From IMG/VR virus record IMGVR_UViG_3300046003_007575, positions 1 through 22,662 of that record: a stretch of DNA of 22,662 bases. One strand, written 5' to 3'. Shown here piece after piece: positions 1 through 7,118 of this stretch. Every line of letters begins with the position of its first letter. The first letter of the stretch is position 1. The stretch comes from a virus. The notes below the pieces were generated by a model. It ran no database searches and was not told the DNA's origin. It saw only the letters and a list, made by a program, of their open reading frames with translations. Both the position numbers and the translations under genes were made by a program.

Positions 1-12
1 ATATTTAATATT

Positions 13-255
13 ATGGAAAATAAAGATTATAAAACTAGAACATTTAGTTCTACTGATGGTAGAACAATTACGTATTTTGATGGCAAACTTCATAACTGGG
101 ATGGACCAGCATTAAAGTATCCAAAAAGTGAAAAAAAGAAAGACGAATATTATCTATATGGTTTTCAACTCACTAAAGATGGTTGGGTTGAAGCACGTAA
201 AGATAGAAATGGAGTACCACCAGATAAAAATCCACAAGTAAAATCAAGATTTTAA
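13..255 (+). CDS. Small hypothetical protein with DGKxHxxDGPA motif
   Basis: An 80-residue soluble, charged protein of unknown function. Residues 23-33 read DGKLHNWDGPA and are followed by EYYLYGFQLTKDGW at 45-58. This DGKxHxxDGPA ... YYLxGxxLTK arrangement resembles short repeat units of hypothetical phage and bacterial proteins, where an Asp-Gly turn alternates with aromatic strands; here there is about one unit. No signal peptide or membrane segment is visible. The start ATG follows an A/T-rich tract (ATATTTAATATT) that resembles, at 7 of 9 positions, the ATATTTATA box found before other genes here. It precedes a P-loop gene with a 30-nt gap. The ORF is open and has codon use like its neighbours, so I think it is real, but I cannot assign a role. 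Confidence 0.6.
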   Translation: MENKDYKTRTFSSTDGRTITYFDGKLHNWDGPALKYPKSEKKKDEYYLYGFQLTKDGWVEARKDRNGVPPDKNPQVKSRF

Positions 256-285
256 TAATATTAATACAATTTTAAAAAATAAAAT

Positions 286-819
286 ATGGCTCGTATTGGA
301 TTAACAGGGACTGTCTCTGTAGGCAAAACTACTTTAGTTAATGCTTTAAAAGAATTATCACAATTCAAAGATTATAAATTTGCTACTGAGCGTAGCAAGT
401 ATTTAAGAGATTTAGGTATTCCATTGAATACTGATTCTACATTAAAGGGCCAAACAGTATTTTTAGCTGAACGAGTAAGTGAATTAATGCATGAAAACTT
501 AATTACTGATAGAACAGTTATTGATGTAATGGCATTTACTCTGAATGCTAAATCAATAAATCAAGCTGATAAAACTTCATTTGAAGAATATGCTCGTAAT
601 TTTATTAATGAGTATGATTACATTTTTTATGTTTCTCCTGAAGGGATAGAAATAGAGAACAATGGTGTACGAGAAACTAATGCTGAATATAGAGATTTAA
701 TAGATTTTACTATTAAAGGATTTTGTCAATTATATAATCATAGAATGAAAAAATTCACTATGATATCAGGTACAACTGAAGATAGAATTAATCAAATACT
801 AGAAGTTATTTCTTTGTAA
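286..819 (+). CDS. P-loop ATPase/kinase, NadR- or nucleotide-kinase-like
   Basis: A 177-residue single-domain P-loop protein. Walker A is GTVSVGKT at residues 8-15 inside the opening strand ARIGLTGTVSVGKTT. A second acidic motif, TDRTVIDVMAF at 74-84, fits a Walker B/DR(x)ID element of the NadR-like ATPase (AAA_28) and deoxynucleotide kinase-like families. Residues 124-140 carry the Arg-containing segment NNGVRETNAEYRD, which could be a substrate lid. Length fits a compact nucleotide or nucleoside kinase. No membrane segment is present. Likely role: phosphorylating a nucleotide, nucleoside or NAD precursor in the infected cell. The substrate cannot be told from sequence. It sits among accessory genes upstream of the packaging genes, so it is probably a metabolic accessory gene rather than a virion protein. 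Confidence 0.7.
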   Translation: MARIGLTGTVSVGKTTLVNALKELSQFKDYKFATERSKYLRDLGIPLNTDSTLKGQTVFLAERVSELMHENLITDRTVIDVMAFTLNAKSINQADKTSFEEYARNFINEYDYIFYVSPEGIEIENNGVRETNAEYRDLIDFTIKGFCQLYNHRMKKFTMISGTTEDRINQILEVISL

Positions 820-828
820 TATTTATAT
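818..828 (+). promoter_or_regulatory. Candidate late promoter box (ATATTTATA)
   Basis: Exact ATATTTATA at 819-827, starting at the stop codon of the kinase-like gene and ending 31 nt before the ATG of the 293-residue gene at 859. One of ten exact copies placed before genes in this window. Confidence 0.55.
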
Positions 829-858
829 CAAAATACTAATCTAAAAAATAATAAACAA

Positions 859-1740
859 ATGAATTTTAATATCGATTTTGATTTAAAGAAAGCAAAAAGC
901 CTTTTATTAAGCGAAGGATACCAAGAACAAGGGTTTGAAAGTGAAGATGAAATGCAAGATTACTATAATGATAGTGACTTCATTGATGAGGGGGAATCAT
1001 TAGACGAAAATAACTCACCAGAATATATGAAAGGGTATGGTGATGGTTACACTGATGGGTACTATGATGGTGAAAATGGGAATGAGAAAGCAGTTGAGGT
1101 CAATGAAAGTCAATTAGACGAAATGGCTAAAATTGCTGGTGATTTAAAATCTTCAATTGAATCTGTAATAACTGCTAATCCTGAACTGCAAGGTCTTGCA
1201 CTCAAAAAAGCAATTAAAGGAGATGCAGCTGTAATTAATGCTTTAGATGGTGAAGATTTATTTGATAATCAACTTAATAAATTTATTGCTTTAACTAAAG
1301 GTGAAAGAGAATTAGGACAAAGAGGTAGAAAAGCAGACCCAAATAAACCAGCTGCTGAACCAAAAGTAAAAGCAGAAAAACCAGCTAAAGAAAAATCACC
1401 AAAATTAAGAATTACTGATCCTACTGTAGGTGAAAAACCAGTTGCTACATCATTTATTGATGGTGAAGATGAAGAAGAAATGGCTGCTGAAAAACAAGCT
1501 ATTGCTGCTGCTAAAGGTAGTAAAAGATTAGGTACTGCTGCTGAAAAATTAGCTCAAATAACTAAAGAAATGAAAGCTTTAATTCCTGCTTATCAAGCAG
1601 CTAAAGGTACTGATAAAGAAGCTGCTATTGTAGCTCAATTAAGAGCTTTAACTGCCGAGAAAAAATCACTAGAAGCTAAAGTATTCAAAGCACCAAAATC
1701 ATTAAGTGCTGCTGATTTGATGGGTGGCGAAGAAGTATAA
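859..1740 (+). CDS. Unknown acidic/basic low-complexity protein upstream of terminase
   Basis: A 293-residue protein of biased composition and unknown function. The N-terminus (1-50) is acidic. Residues 57-74 hold a Gly/Tyr/Asp run (KGYGDGYTDGYYDGENG). A central basic tract at about 154-190 contains a QRGRK AT-hook-like motif and Lys/Pro/Ala repeats. The C-terminal third (about 205-275) is Ala/Lys/Glu-rich and probably helical or coiled coil. The N-terminal FDLKKAKSLLLSEG resembles the FDFKKYLAEG of the 86-residue protein at 9405 and includes a possible prohead-protease cut (LSE/G). In T4 the small terminase lies directly before the large one, so that is one possibility, but I see no diagnostic small-terminase feature, and a terminator plus promoter box separate the two genes. 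A DNA-binding internal head protein is another option. Start chosen as the first ATG, 31 nt after a late-type box. Confidence 0.6.
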   Translation: MNFNIDFDLKKAKSLLLSEGYQEQGFESEDEMQDYYNDSDFIDEGESLDENNSPEYMKGYGDGYTDGYYDGENGNEKAVEVNESQLDEMAKIAGDLKSSIESVITANPELQGLALKKAIKGDAAVINALDGEDLFDNQLNKFIALTKGERELGQRGRKADPNKPAAEPKVKAEKPAKEKSPKLRITDPTVGEKPVATSFIDGEDEEEMAAEKQAIAAAKGSKRLGTAAEKLAQITKEMKALIPAYQAAKGTDKEAAIVAQLRALTAEKKSLEAKVFKAPKSLSAADLMGGEEV

Positions 1741-1764
1741 TTAAAAAATTAATAAATTTAAATT

Positions 1765-1792
1765 AGCCTAACTTAAAATGTTAGGCTTTTTT
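1765..1792 (+). terminator. Rho-independent terminator before terminase
   Basis: Perfect 8-bp stem AGCCTAAC (1765-1772) / GTTAGGCT (1780-1787) with a 7-nt loop and a T run to 1792. It lies 24 nt after the stop of the 293-residue gene and 10 nt before the next ATATTTATA box. Confidence 0.85.
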
Positions 1793-1801
1793 CTCTTCTA
1801 T

Positions 1802-1810
1802 ATATTTATA
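1802..1810 (+). promoter_or_regulatory. Candidate late promoter box before terminase
   Basis: Exact ATATTTATA, directly downstream of the terminator ending at 1792 and 14 nt before the terminase ATG. Its position between a terminator and a gene makes a promoter the simplest reading. Confidence 0.65.
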
Positions 1811-1824
1811 TAGAAACACATCCA

Positions 1825-3426
1825 ATGAGTGAACAACAAGCAATTCCCTTAAAAGAAATGATAAAACAGGAATGGGTAAGATGTGCTCAAGATCCTGTGT
1901 ACTTCATGAAAAAATATTATTGGATTCAACACCCACAAAGAGGTAGAATCCAATTTAACTTATTCCCATTTCAAGAAAAAGTATTACATCAACTTCAAAA
2001 GAATGAGTATACCATTATCAATAAATCCCGCCAATTAGGTATATCAACATTAGCCTCAGCTTATTCTTTGTGGTTAATGTTATTTAATAAAGATAAAAAC
2101 GTACTGTGTATAGCAACTAAACAAGAAACTGCTAAAAACATGGTAACTAAAGTACGTTTTGCCTACGATAATTTACCTAAATGGTTAAAAACAGGTGATA
2201 AACCATCAGAAAATAATAAGTTATCACTTAAATTAACTAATGGTTCACAAATTAAAGCAGTTGGTGCTACAGCGGATGCGGGTCGTTCAGAAGCCGTTTC
2301 TTTTCTTATTATTGATGAGGCTGCTTTTATTGAAGGAATTGATGAAATTTTCGCTTCAGCACAACAAACTTTAGCTACTGGGGGTCAATGTTTAGCATTA
2401 TCTACCCCTTATGGTACAGGTAACTGGTTTCACAGATCCTTTACTAAAGCACAAGCTAAAGAAAACAAATTTGTTCCATTAAAATTACCTTGGACCGTTC
2501 ACCCTGAACGAGATCAAACATGGAGAGATGATCAAGACGAAATTCTAGGATTAAGACACGCAGCACAAGAATGTGATTGTGATTTCAGTACCTCAGGAGA
2601 TACTGTTATTGAACCAGATTTACTTAATTTCTATGAATCAACTTACATTTCAGATCCAATTGAAAGAAGAGGACCTGGTGGTGATTTATGGGTTTGGGAG
2701 CTACCTGATTACTCTAAATCATATATGGTAGTAGCTGACGTTGCTCGTGGAGATGGAGCTGACTACTCTGCGTTTCATATTTTTGATGTAGCTGAAGCTA
2801 AACAAGTAGCTGAATTTAAATCACAATGCCAAACCAAAGATTACGCTCATATATTATTTTCAATAGCAACAGAATACAATGATGCTTTATTAGTAGTAGA
2901 AAACGCTAATATTGGGTGGAGTGTAATTGAACAATTAATAGATAGAGGTTATAGAAATTTATATTACTCTTCTAAAGCCGATACCACAATGGGTGCTAAT
3001 GAAAATCAATTAGCAAGAATGGAAAACGGTCAAGGTATGCTACCAGGTTTTACTACTTCAATGAAGACAAGACCACTTTGTGTTTCAAAATTAGTTTCGT
3101 ACCTTCAAGAAAGGTCAGTTGTTTTTCAATCTCGTAGATTGATGGATGAATTAAGAGTATTCGTTTGGAAGAACGGTAAAGCTCAATCCCAATCAGGGTA
3201 TAACGATGACTTGGTAATGTCGTTTTCTATTGGTTTATTCCTGAGAGATACAGCATTACGTTTCAGACAACAAGGTTTAGATTTAACTAGAGCTACTTTA
3301 GGTAGTTTTGGTGTTTCTAACCACCAATCACCTGGAATATTTTCATATAGCCATCAAAATGATAACCCATATAAAATGGATGATGGTAAAGGTGGGACCG
3401 AGGACTTAAATTGGCTTCTCGGTTAA
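1825..3426 (+). CDS. 17: Terminase large subunit (T4 gp17-like)
   Basis: The DNA-packaging motor: an N-terminal ATPase pumps DNA through the portal and a C-terminal RNase H-like nuclease cuts the concatemer. At 533 residues it is slightly shorter than T4 gp17. Visible elements: Walker A-like SRQLGIST at 68-75, Walker B LIIDEAAF at 161-168 with the catalytic Glu, coupling motif LSTPYGTGN at 192-200, nuclease motif I VVADVARGDGADYSAF at 302-317, a second acidic motif VVENANIG, and GYNDDLVMSF near the C-terminus supplying the last metal-binding acids. The Walker A Lys of T4 (SRQLGKT) is Ile here, a deviant P-loop in which R69 may act. It is the first gene of the unit that also carries the portal. 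ATG 14 nt after a late-type box, no Shine-Dalgarno. Confidence 0.96.
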   Translation: MSEQQAIPLKEMIKQEWVRCAQDPVYFMKKYYWIQHPQRGRIQFNLFPFQEKVLHQLQKNEYTIINKSRQLGISTLASAYSLWLMLFNKDKNVLCIATKQETAKNMVTKVRFAYDNLPKWLKTGDKPSENNKLSLKLTNGSQIKAVGATADAGRSEAVSFLIIDEAAFIEGIDEIFASAQQTLATGGQCLALSTPYGTGNWFHRSFTKAQAKENKFVPLKLPWTVHPERDQTWRDDQDEILGLRHAAQECDCDFSTSGDTVIEPDLLNFYESTYISDPIERRGPGGDLWVWELPDYSKSYMVVADVARGDGADYSAFHIFDVAEAKQVAEFKSQCQTKDYAHILFSIATEYNDALLVVENANIGWSVIEQLIDRGYRNLYYSSKADTTMGANENQLARMENGQGMLPGFTTSMKTRPLCVSKLVSYLQERSVVFQSRRLMDELRVFVWKNGKAQSQSGYNDDLVMSFSIGLFLRDTALRFRQQGLDLTRATLGSFGVSNHQSPGIFSYSHQNDNPYKMDDGKGGTEDLNWLLG

Positions 3427-3432
3427 TTTTAA

Positions 3433-3441
3433 ATATTTATA
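3433..3441 (+). promoter_or_regulatory. Candidate late promoter box before portal
   Basis: Exact ATATTTATA in the 32-nt gap between terminase and portal genes, ending 17 nt before the portal ATG. Confidence 0.55.
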
Positions 3442-3458
3442 ATATATAATAGAATTTT

Positions 3459-5384
3459 ATGGTAGATACTTCATTTTTTGGTAGATTACAACGATTGTTT
3501 TCAACTGACGTTATAATAAGAAACGTTGGAGGTAATCAATTAAAAGTAATGGATACAGATCGTATCCAACAACTTGGTACTATTCAAACAAACTCACTTT
3601 TTGATAGATACAATAAAGTATACACTACAACAGGTGGGCTAAACTTTAATTTTAATAACGATTTATCATATCCTACTACACGTATCCAGTTATATACTGA
3701 CTATGAGTTAATGGATAGTGATTCAATTATTGCTTCTACATTAGATATTTTAGCTGATGAGACTTGTTTGAGAAATGACATGGGAGAAGTATTACAAATA
3801 CGTTCTTCTGATGAAACTATTCAAAAAATTCTATATAATTTATTTTATGATGTATTAAACATAGAATTTAATCTATGGTCATGGACTCGTAACATGTGTA
3901 AGTATGGTGATTTCTATCTTAAATTAGAAATATCAGAAAAATTTGGTGTTTATAATGTAATACCATTCTCTTCTTACTCAATTTTAAGATTAGAAGGTAG
4001 AAACCCTGAAAAACCACAAGAAGTAAAATTCAAATACGATCCTACTTTCTCTTCTCAACAATCTACAATGGGACCACAAACGGTTTCTGGTTATACTCGT
4101 AACCAAAGTGAGGGTATAGTATTTGATAATTACGAAATGGCCCACTTTAGATTATTATCTGATTTTAACTTTTTACCTTATGGTAGAAGTTATATTGAAC
4201 CTGCTCGTAAAATATTTAAACAATTAACTTTAATGGAAGATGCGATGTTGATACATCGTATTGTAAGAGCACCTGAAAAACGTACTTTTTTTATTAACGT
4301 TGGTAATATTCCACCAAATGAAGTAGAAAACTTCATGCAACGTACTATTAATAAAATGAAGAAAACACCTTACATGGATCCAAGTACAGGTGAGTATAAT
4401 TTAAAATACAATATGCAAAACATTCTTGAGGATTTTTATATTCCTGTAAGAGGTGGTGATGCAACAACTAGAATTGAAACTACAAAAGGATTAGATTATA
4501 CAGCTATTGAGGATGTTACTTATTTAAGAGATAAATTATTTGCTGCTTTAAAAGTACCAAAAGCATATTTTGGGTATGAAAAAGATTTAACAGGTAAAGC
4601 TACCTTAGCTGCTGAAGATATTCGTTTTGCTCGTACAGTAGAAAGAATCCAAAGAATTTTAGTATCTGAATTAACAAAAATTGCTTTAGTTCACTTGTAT
4701 TCACAAGGGTATGATGGAGAATCATTAACAAATTTTGATTTATCATTAACTGTTCCTTCAATCATATACGAACAAGAAAAAGTAGCATTGATGAAAGAGA
4801 AATCTGCATTAGCTACTGAATTGATTCAAAATAAAATTGTACCTACTGATTGGGTTTATGATAATATTTTCCACTTTAGTGAAGATCAATACGATGAATA
4901 TAGAGATTTAATGATTGAAGATGCTAAACGTAAATTTAGATTAGATCAAATTGAAACAGAAGGTAATGATCCAAGTAAAACAGGTGAAGCTTATGGTACA
5001 CCACACACTTTAGCTACACTTTATGGGCCAGGTAGATACCCAGGTACTGAAGGTGTACCAACAGGGTATAATGAAGATGGTGATACCTATCCTGATCAAG
5101 TATTAGGTCGTCCTAAAGAAAAAGCATCAAATATCAATACACAAGAAAATCCATTTGGTAAAGATAGATTAGGTAGAGATGGAATGAAAAATGGAGATGA
5201 ACCTAATGGTTTTAAACCATCAGCAAGACAAGCCTCTTCATTATCCTTAGAAAATTTATCAACACAAGCAGTTTATCACCAAATCTCAAGTAATTTGAAA
5301 AATATGTTTCCTAAACAGAAGGTAAGTTTGTTTGAAGAAAGTGATTTATTAAACGAAGACAACCTCTTAAAAGAAGATAAATAA
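3459..5384 (+). CDS. 20: Portal protein (T4 gp20-like)
   Basis: Forms the dodecameric ring at the special vertex where head assembly starts and DNA enters. At 641 residues it is longer than T4 gp20 (524). The family is recognised from the N-terminal segment with YTDYELMDSDSIIASTLD at about 87-104 and ILADETCLRND following it, the KYGDFYLKLEI strand, the RLLSDFNFLPYGRSYIEPAR segment, the clip/wing region MLIHRIVRAPEKRTFFINVG, and KVPKAYFGYE...TLAAEDIRFARTVERIQ towards the core. The C-terminal 140 residues are polar and low in structure (Gly/Pro/Asn-rich, then SLFEESDLLNEDN) and may extend inside the head; several LxE-type sites there could be protease targets. Terminase upstream and head genes downstream support the call. 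Confidence 0.94.
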   Translation: MVDTSFFGRLQRLFSTDVIIRNVGGNQLKVMDTDRIQQLGTIQTNSLFDRYNKVYTTTGGLNFNFNNDLSYPTTRIQLYTDYELMDSDSIIASTLDILADETCLRNDMGEVLQIRSSDETIQKILYNLFYDVLNIEFNLWSWTRNMCKYGDFYLKLEISEKFGVYNVIPFSSYSILRLEGRNPEKPQEVKFKYDPTFSSQQSTMGPQTVSGYTRNQSEGIVFDNYEMAHFRLLSDFNFLPYGRSYIEPARKIFKQLTLMEDAMLIHRIVRAPEKRTFFINVGNIPPNEVENFMQRTINKMKKTPYMDPSTGEYNLKYNMQNILEDFYIPVRGGDATTRIETTKGLDYTAIEDVTYLRDKLFAALKVPKAYFGYEKDLTGKATLAAEDIRFARTVERIQRILVSELTKIALVHLYSQGYDGESLTNFDLSLTVPSIIYEQEKVALMKEKSALATELIQNKIVPTDWVYDNIFHFSEDQYDEYRDLMIEDAKRKFRLDQIETEGNDPSKTGEAYGTPHTLATLYGPGRYPGTEGVPTGYNEDGDTYPDQVLGRPKEKASNINTQENPFGKDRLGRDGMKNGDEPNGFKPSARQASSLSLENLSTQAVYHQISSNLKNMFPKQKVSLFEESDLLNEDNLLKEDK

Positions 5385-5389
5385 AATTA

Positions 5390-5398
5390 ATATTTATA
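5390..5398 (+). promoter_or_regulatory. Candidate late promoter box after portal
   Basis: Exact ATATTTATA 5 nt after the portal stop codon and 27 nt before the next ATG. A 10-bp palindrome, TAGTTAACTA (5404-5413), follows in the leader. Confidence 0.55.
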
Positions 5399-5425
5399 AC
5401 TAGTAGTTAACTATATTTTGAATAA

Positions 5426-6280
5426 ATGGCTAATATAAAGCATAACAAATTCCGTAATACTGGAATACTATTTGAATTACTTGTAAGAAAAATTACAGCT
5501 GATACAATGTCCAGTCACGATTCTAAGGCGGTATCTTTGATTAAGAAGTATTTTGTTAATACTGAATTATCAAGAGAAAACAAATTATACCAATCGATAT
5601 CAAAATCCCAGAATATTAGTGAGGCTCAAGCTGAGTCAATTCTTTCTACAATTCTAGAAGTAAATAAAACTTTAGATAGAACTAAATTAGCTAAAGAGAA
5701 ATATAATTTAATTAAAGAAATTAAATCCAATTTCGATATTGAAGATTTTTTTAAAGCTAAAATTAGTAACTACAAATTATTATCTTCAACATACACTTTA
5801 TTAGAAGCTAATTTAACACCCACAAAAAATCTAGACGATATTTTATCCTCAAAAATTAATATCTTAGAACATATAGCTCAAACTAATGCTATATCTGTTC
5901 CACAACCTACAGTAAGTGAGTTTGAAACTTTAGATAAAGGAACTCGTGCGTTAGTTTACAAAATTATGCTAGAAAAATTTAATGATAGATTTAATACATT
6001 ATCTGATGATCAAAAAGATGTGTTAAAAGAATACATTAATAATATTACTAACACGACTAACCTGAAAAAATACGTGGATACTAAATTCACATACCTAAAA
6101 GAATCTCTTTTAAAATTATTACCTACAATAGAGGACGCTACAATTAAAATTAAAGTGAATGAGACAATAAATCTTATTAACCCTATTTTAGAAGCTAAAA
6201 CAATAAAAGACGATAATATAGTTGCATTATTACAATATCAAGAATTACATAGTGAGCTAACTAAAATTCATAATGGATAA
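5426..6280 (+). CDS. Conserved-type phage head-module protein, function unknown
   Basis: A 284-residue, mostly helical, charged protein without signal peptide or membrane segment. The N-terminus MANIKHNKFRNTGILFELLV resembles a hypothetical protein that I associate from memory with marine T4-like phages next to the portal gene. In T4 this place holds the small prohead core proteins gp67 and gp68, but this protein is much larger and I see no clear similarity to them. Residues 85-230 hold long amphipathic helices (DRTKLAKEKYNLIKEIKSN and TTNLKKYVDTKFTYLKESL). The 3' end overlaps the next gene by 8 nt, suggesting coupled translation. Placement between portal and protease suggests a role in prohead assembly or portal-proximal structure. 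No enzymatic motif is visible. Confidence 0.7.
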   Translation: MANIKHNKFRNTGILFELLVRKITADTMSSHDSKAVSLIKKYFVNTELSRENKLYQSISKSQNISEAQAESILSTILEVNKTLDRTKLAKEKYNLIKEIKSNFDIEDFFKAKISNYKLLSSTYTLLEANLTPTKNLDDILSSKINILEHIAQTNAISVPQPTVSEFETLDKGTRALVYKIMLEKFNDRFNTLSDDQKDVLKEYINNITNTTNLKKYVDTKFTYLKESLLKLLPTIEDATIKIKVNETINLINPILEAKTIKDDNIVALLQYQELHSELTKIHNG

Positions 6281-6956
6281 AGATAAACTAAGAGAATTAG
6301 TCCTAAAATATCTAGCTGAACTTCTCGATGAAACTTCAGCAACTGGTGGTGCTGGTGGATATTTAACTAAAGCTTTTGTTAGAAAATCTACTTCTCAAGA
6401 TAAAAATGCTCCTGCAGGATTTGAAAAAATGCCTAAATCAGGTGATGTTTATAGAAAAATGGGATTTAGAATTGTAAAACCCAATGAAAGAATTGATGCT
6501 AAGGATTTGTGGAAAGGGCAACATCTTGAAGAAAGAATAGGATACGCTACTCCAAAAGCATTCAAAAAACCTAAAAAACAAAACGAGACCTCTAAACCAG
6601 GACACGAAGATTTACCTAACCCAGATAAATATTTTGAACTAGTGAAATTTAAAATAGTTGACCCAACAAAATCTTCTAAAAAGAAAGAAGAACCACTTAA
6701 TGAAGTACGTTATTCTCAATTCAAATCACAATCTAAAAATAGAACACCACAAGAGCAATTGCATATGGGTGTTAAACAGATTCAACATAAATTAGATGAA
6801 ATTAATAAATTAGTTGAATTTGCTACTAGAATGAAAACTGAATTAAAAGGTGATGCTGATCAAATGAACTACCTAAAACGTACTCATAATTCATTGTTTA
6901 AAATAAATGAAAAGATCCAAGATATTAATAATAAAATTAAAGATTTAACTGAGTAA
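6273..6956 (+). CDS. Unknown head-module protein with coiled-coil C-terminus
   Basis: A 227-residue Lys-rich protein of unknown function. Residues 5-20 form an amphipathic helix ending in KYLAELLDE, which offers prohead-protease-like sites (LAE, LDE); a Gly-rich SATGGAGGYLTKAF linker follows at 22-35. The middle (60-150) is charged with few hydrophobic residues. The C-terminal 70 residues (QEQLHMGVKQIQHKLDEINK to the end) are strongly heptad-like and probably coiled coil. It overlaps the preceding gene by 8 nt and the following small gene by 1 nt (TAATG), so the three are probably translated from one message. The short helix followed by a cleavable site resembles T4 prohead core and internal proteins, so a core or scaffold-associated role is my guess; there is no direct evidence. 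Confidence 0.7.
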   Translation: MDKDKLRELVLKYLAELLDETSATGGAGGYLTKAFVRKSTSQDKNAPAGFEKMPKSGDVYRKMGFRIVKPNERIDAKDLWKGQHLEERIGYATPKAFKKPKKQNETSKPGHEDLPNPDKYFELVKFKIVDPTKSSKKKEEPLNEVRYSQFKSQSKNRTPQEQLHMGVKQIQHKLDEINKLVEFATRMKTELKGDADQMNYLKRTHNSLFKINEKIQDINNKIKDLTE

Positions 6957-7105
6957 TGGCAGCAGCAAAAGCAAAGGTTAGTTCTACTACAGCTAAAATA
7001 GACAAACCAAAAGTTTCTAGACCAGGTGTTCACTCTAAAGCAAAAACATCTAAATTAAAAAGTTCTAAAAACTATAAAAAACTAAACAGAGGACAAGGTA
7101 AATAA
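6956..7105 (+). CDS. 49-aa basic peptide, paralogue of the one at 22272
   Basis: A short gene starting at the ATG that overlaps the preceding stop (TAATG) and ending with TAA at 7103-7105. The peptide has 49 residues, about a third of them Lys or Arg, and almost no hydrophobic core. Its C-terminal half contains GVHSKAKTSKLKSSKNY (residues 24-40) and ends in RGQGK. The same arrangement, GIHSKKKNSKLKTSKNY ... KGQGR, is found in the 47-aa peptide at 22272-22415, so the two are paralogous and the reading frame is under selection. The 1-nt overlap with the upstream gene and the box immediately downstream define its limits. The composition fits nucleic-acid binding or packaging with DNA in the head, but the function is unknown. 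Confidence 0.75.
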   Translation: MAAAKAKVSSTTAKIDKPKVSRPGVHSKAKTSKLKSSKNYKKLNRGQGK

Positions 7106-7106
7106 A

Positions 7107-7115
7107 ATATTTATA
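7107..7115 (+). promoter_or_regulatory. Candidate late promoter box 3 nt before a start codon
   Basis: Exact ATATTTATA, one base after the stop of the 49-aa gene and only 3 nt before the ATG at 7119. If this is a -10-type element, the transcript would begin at or just inside that ATG, so it would be leaderless or start further in. Confidence 0.45.
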
Positions 7116-7118
7116 CCC

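Noticed and set aside
3397-3423. ACCGAG/CTCGGT inverted repeat at the end of the terminase gene
   Set aside because: Only 6 bp with a 15-nt loop and no proper T run; too weak to call a terminator.
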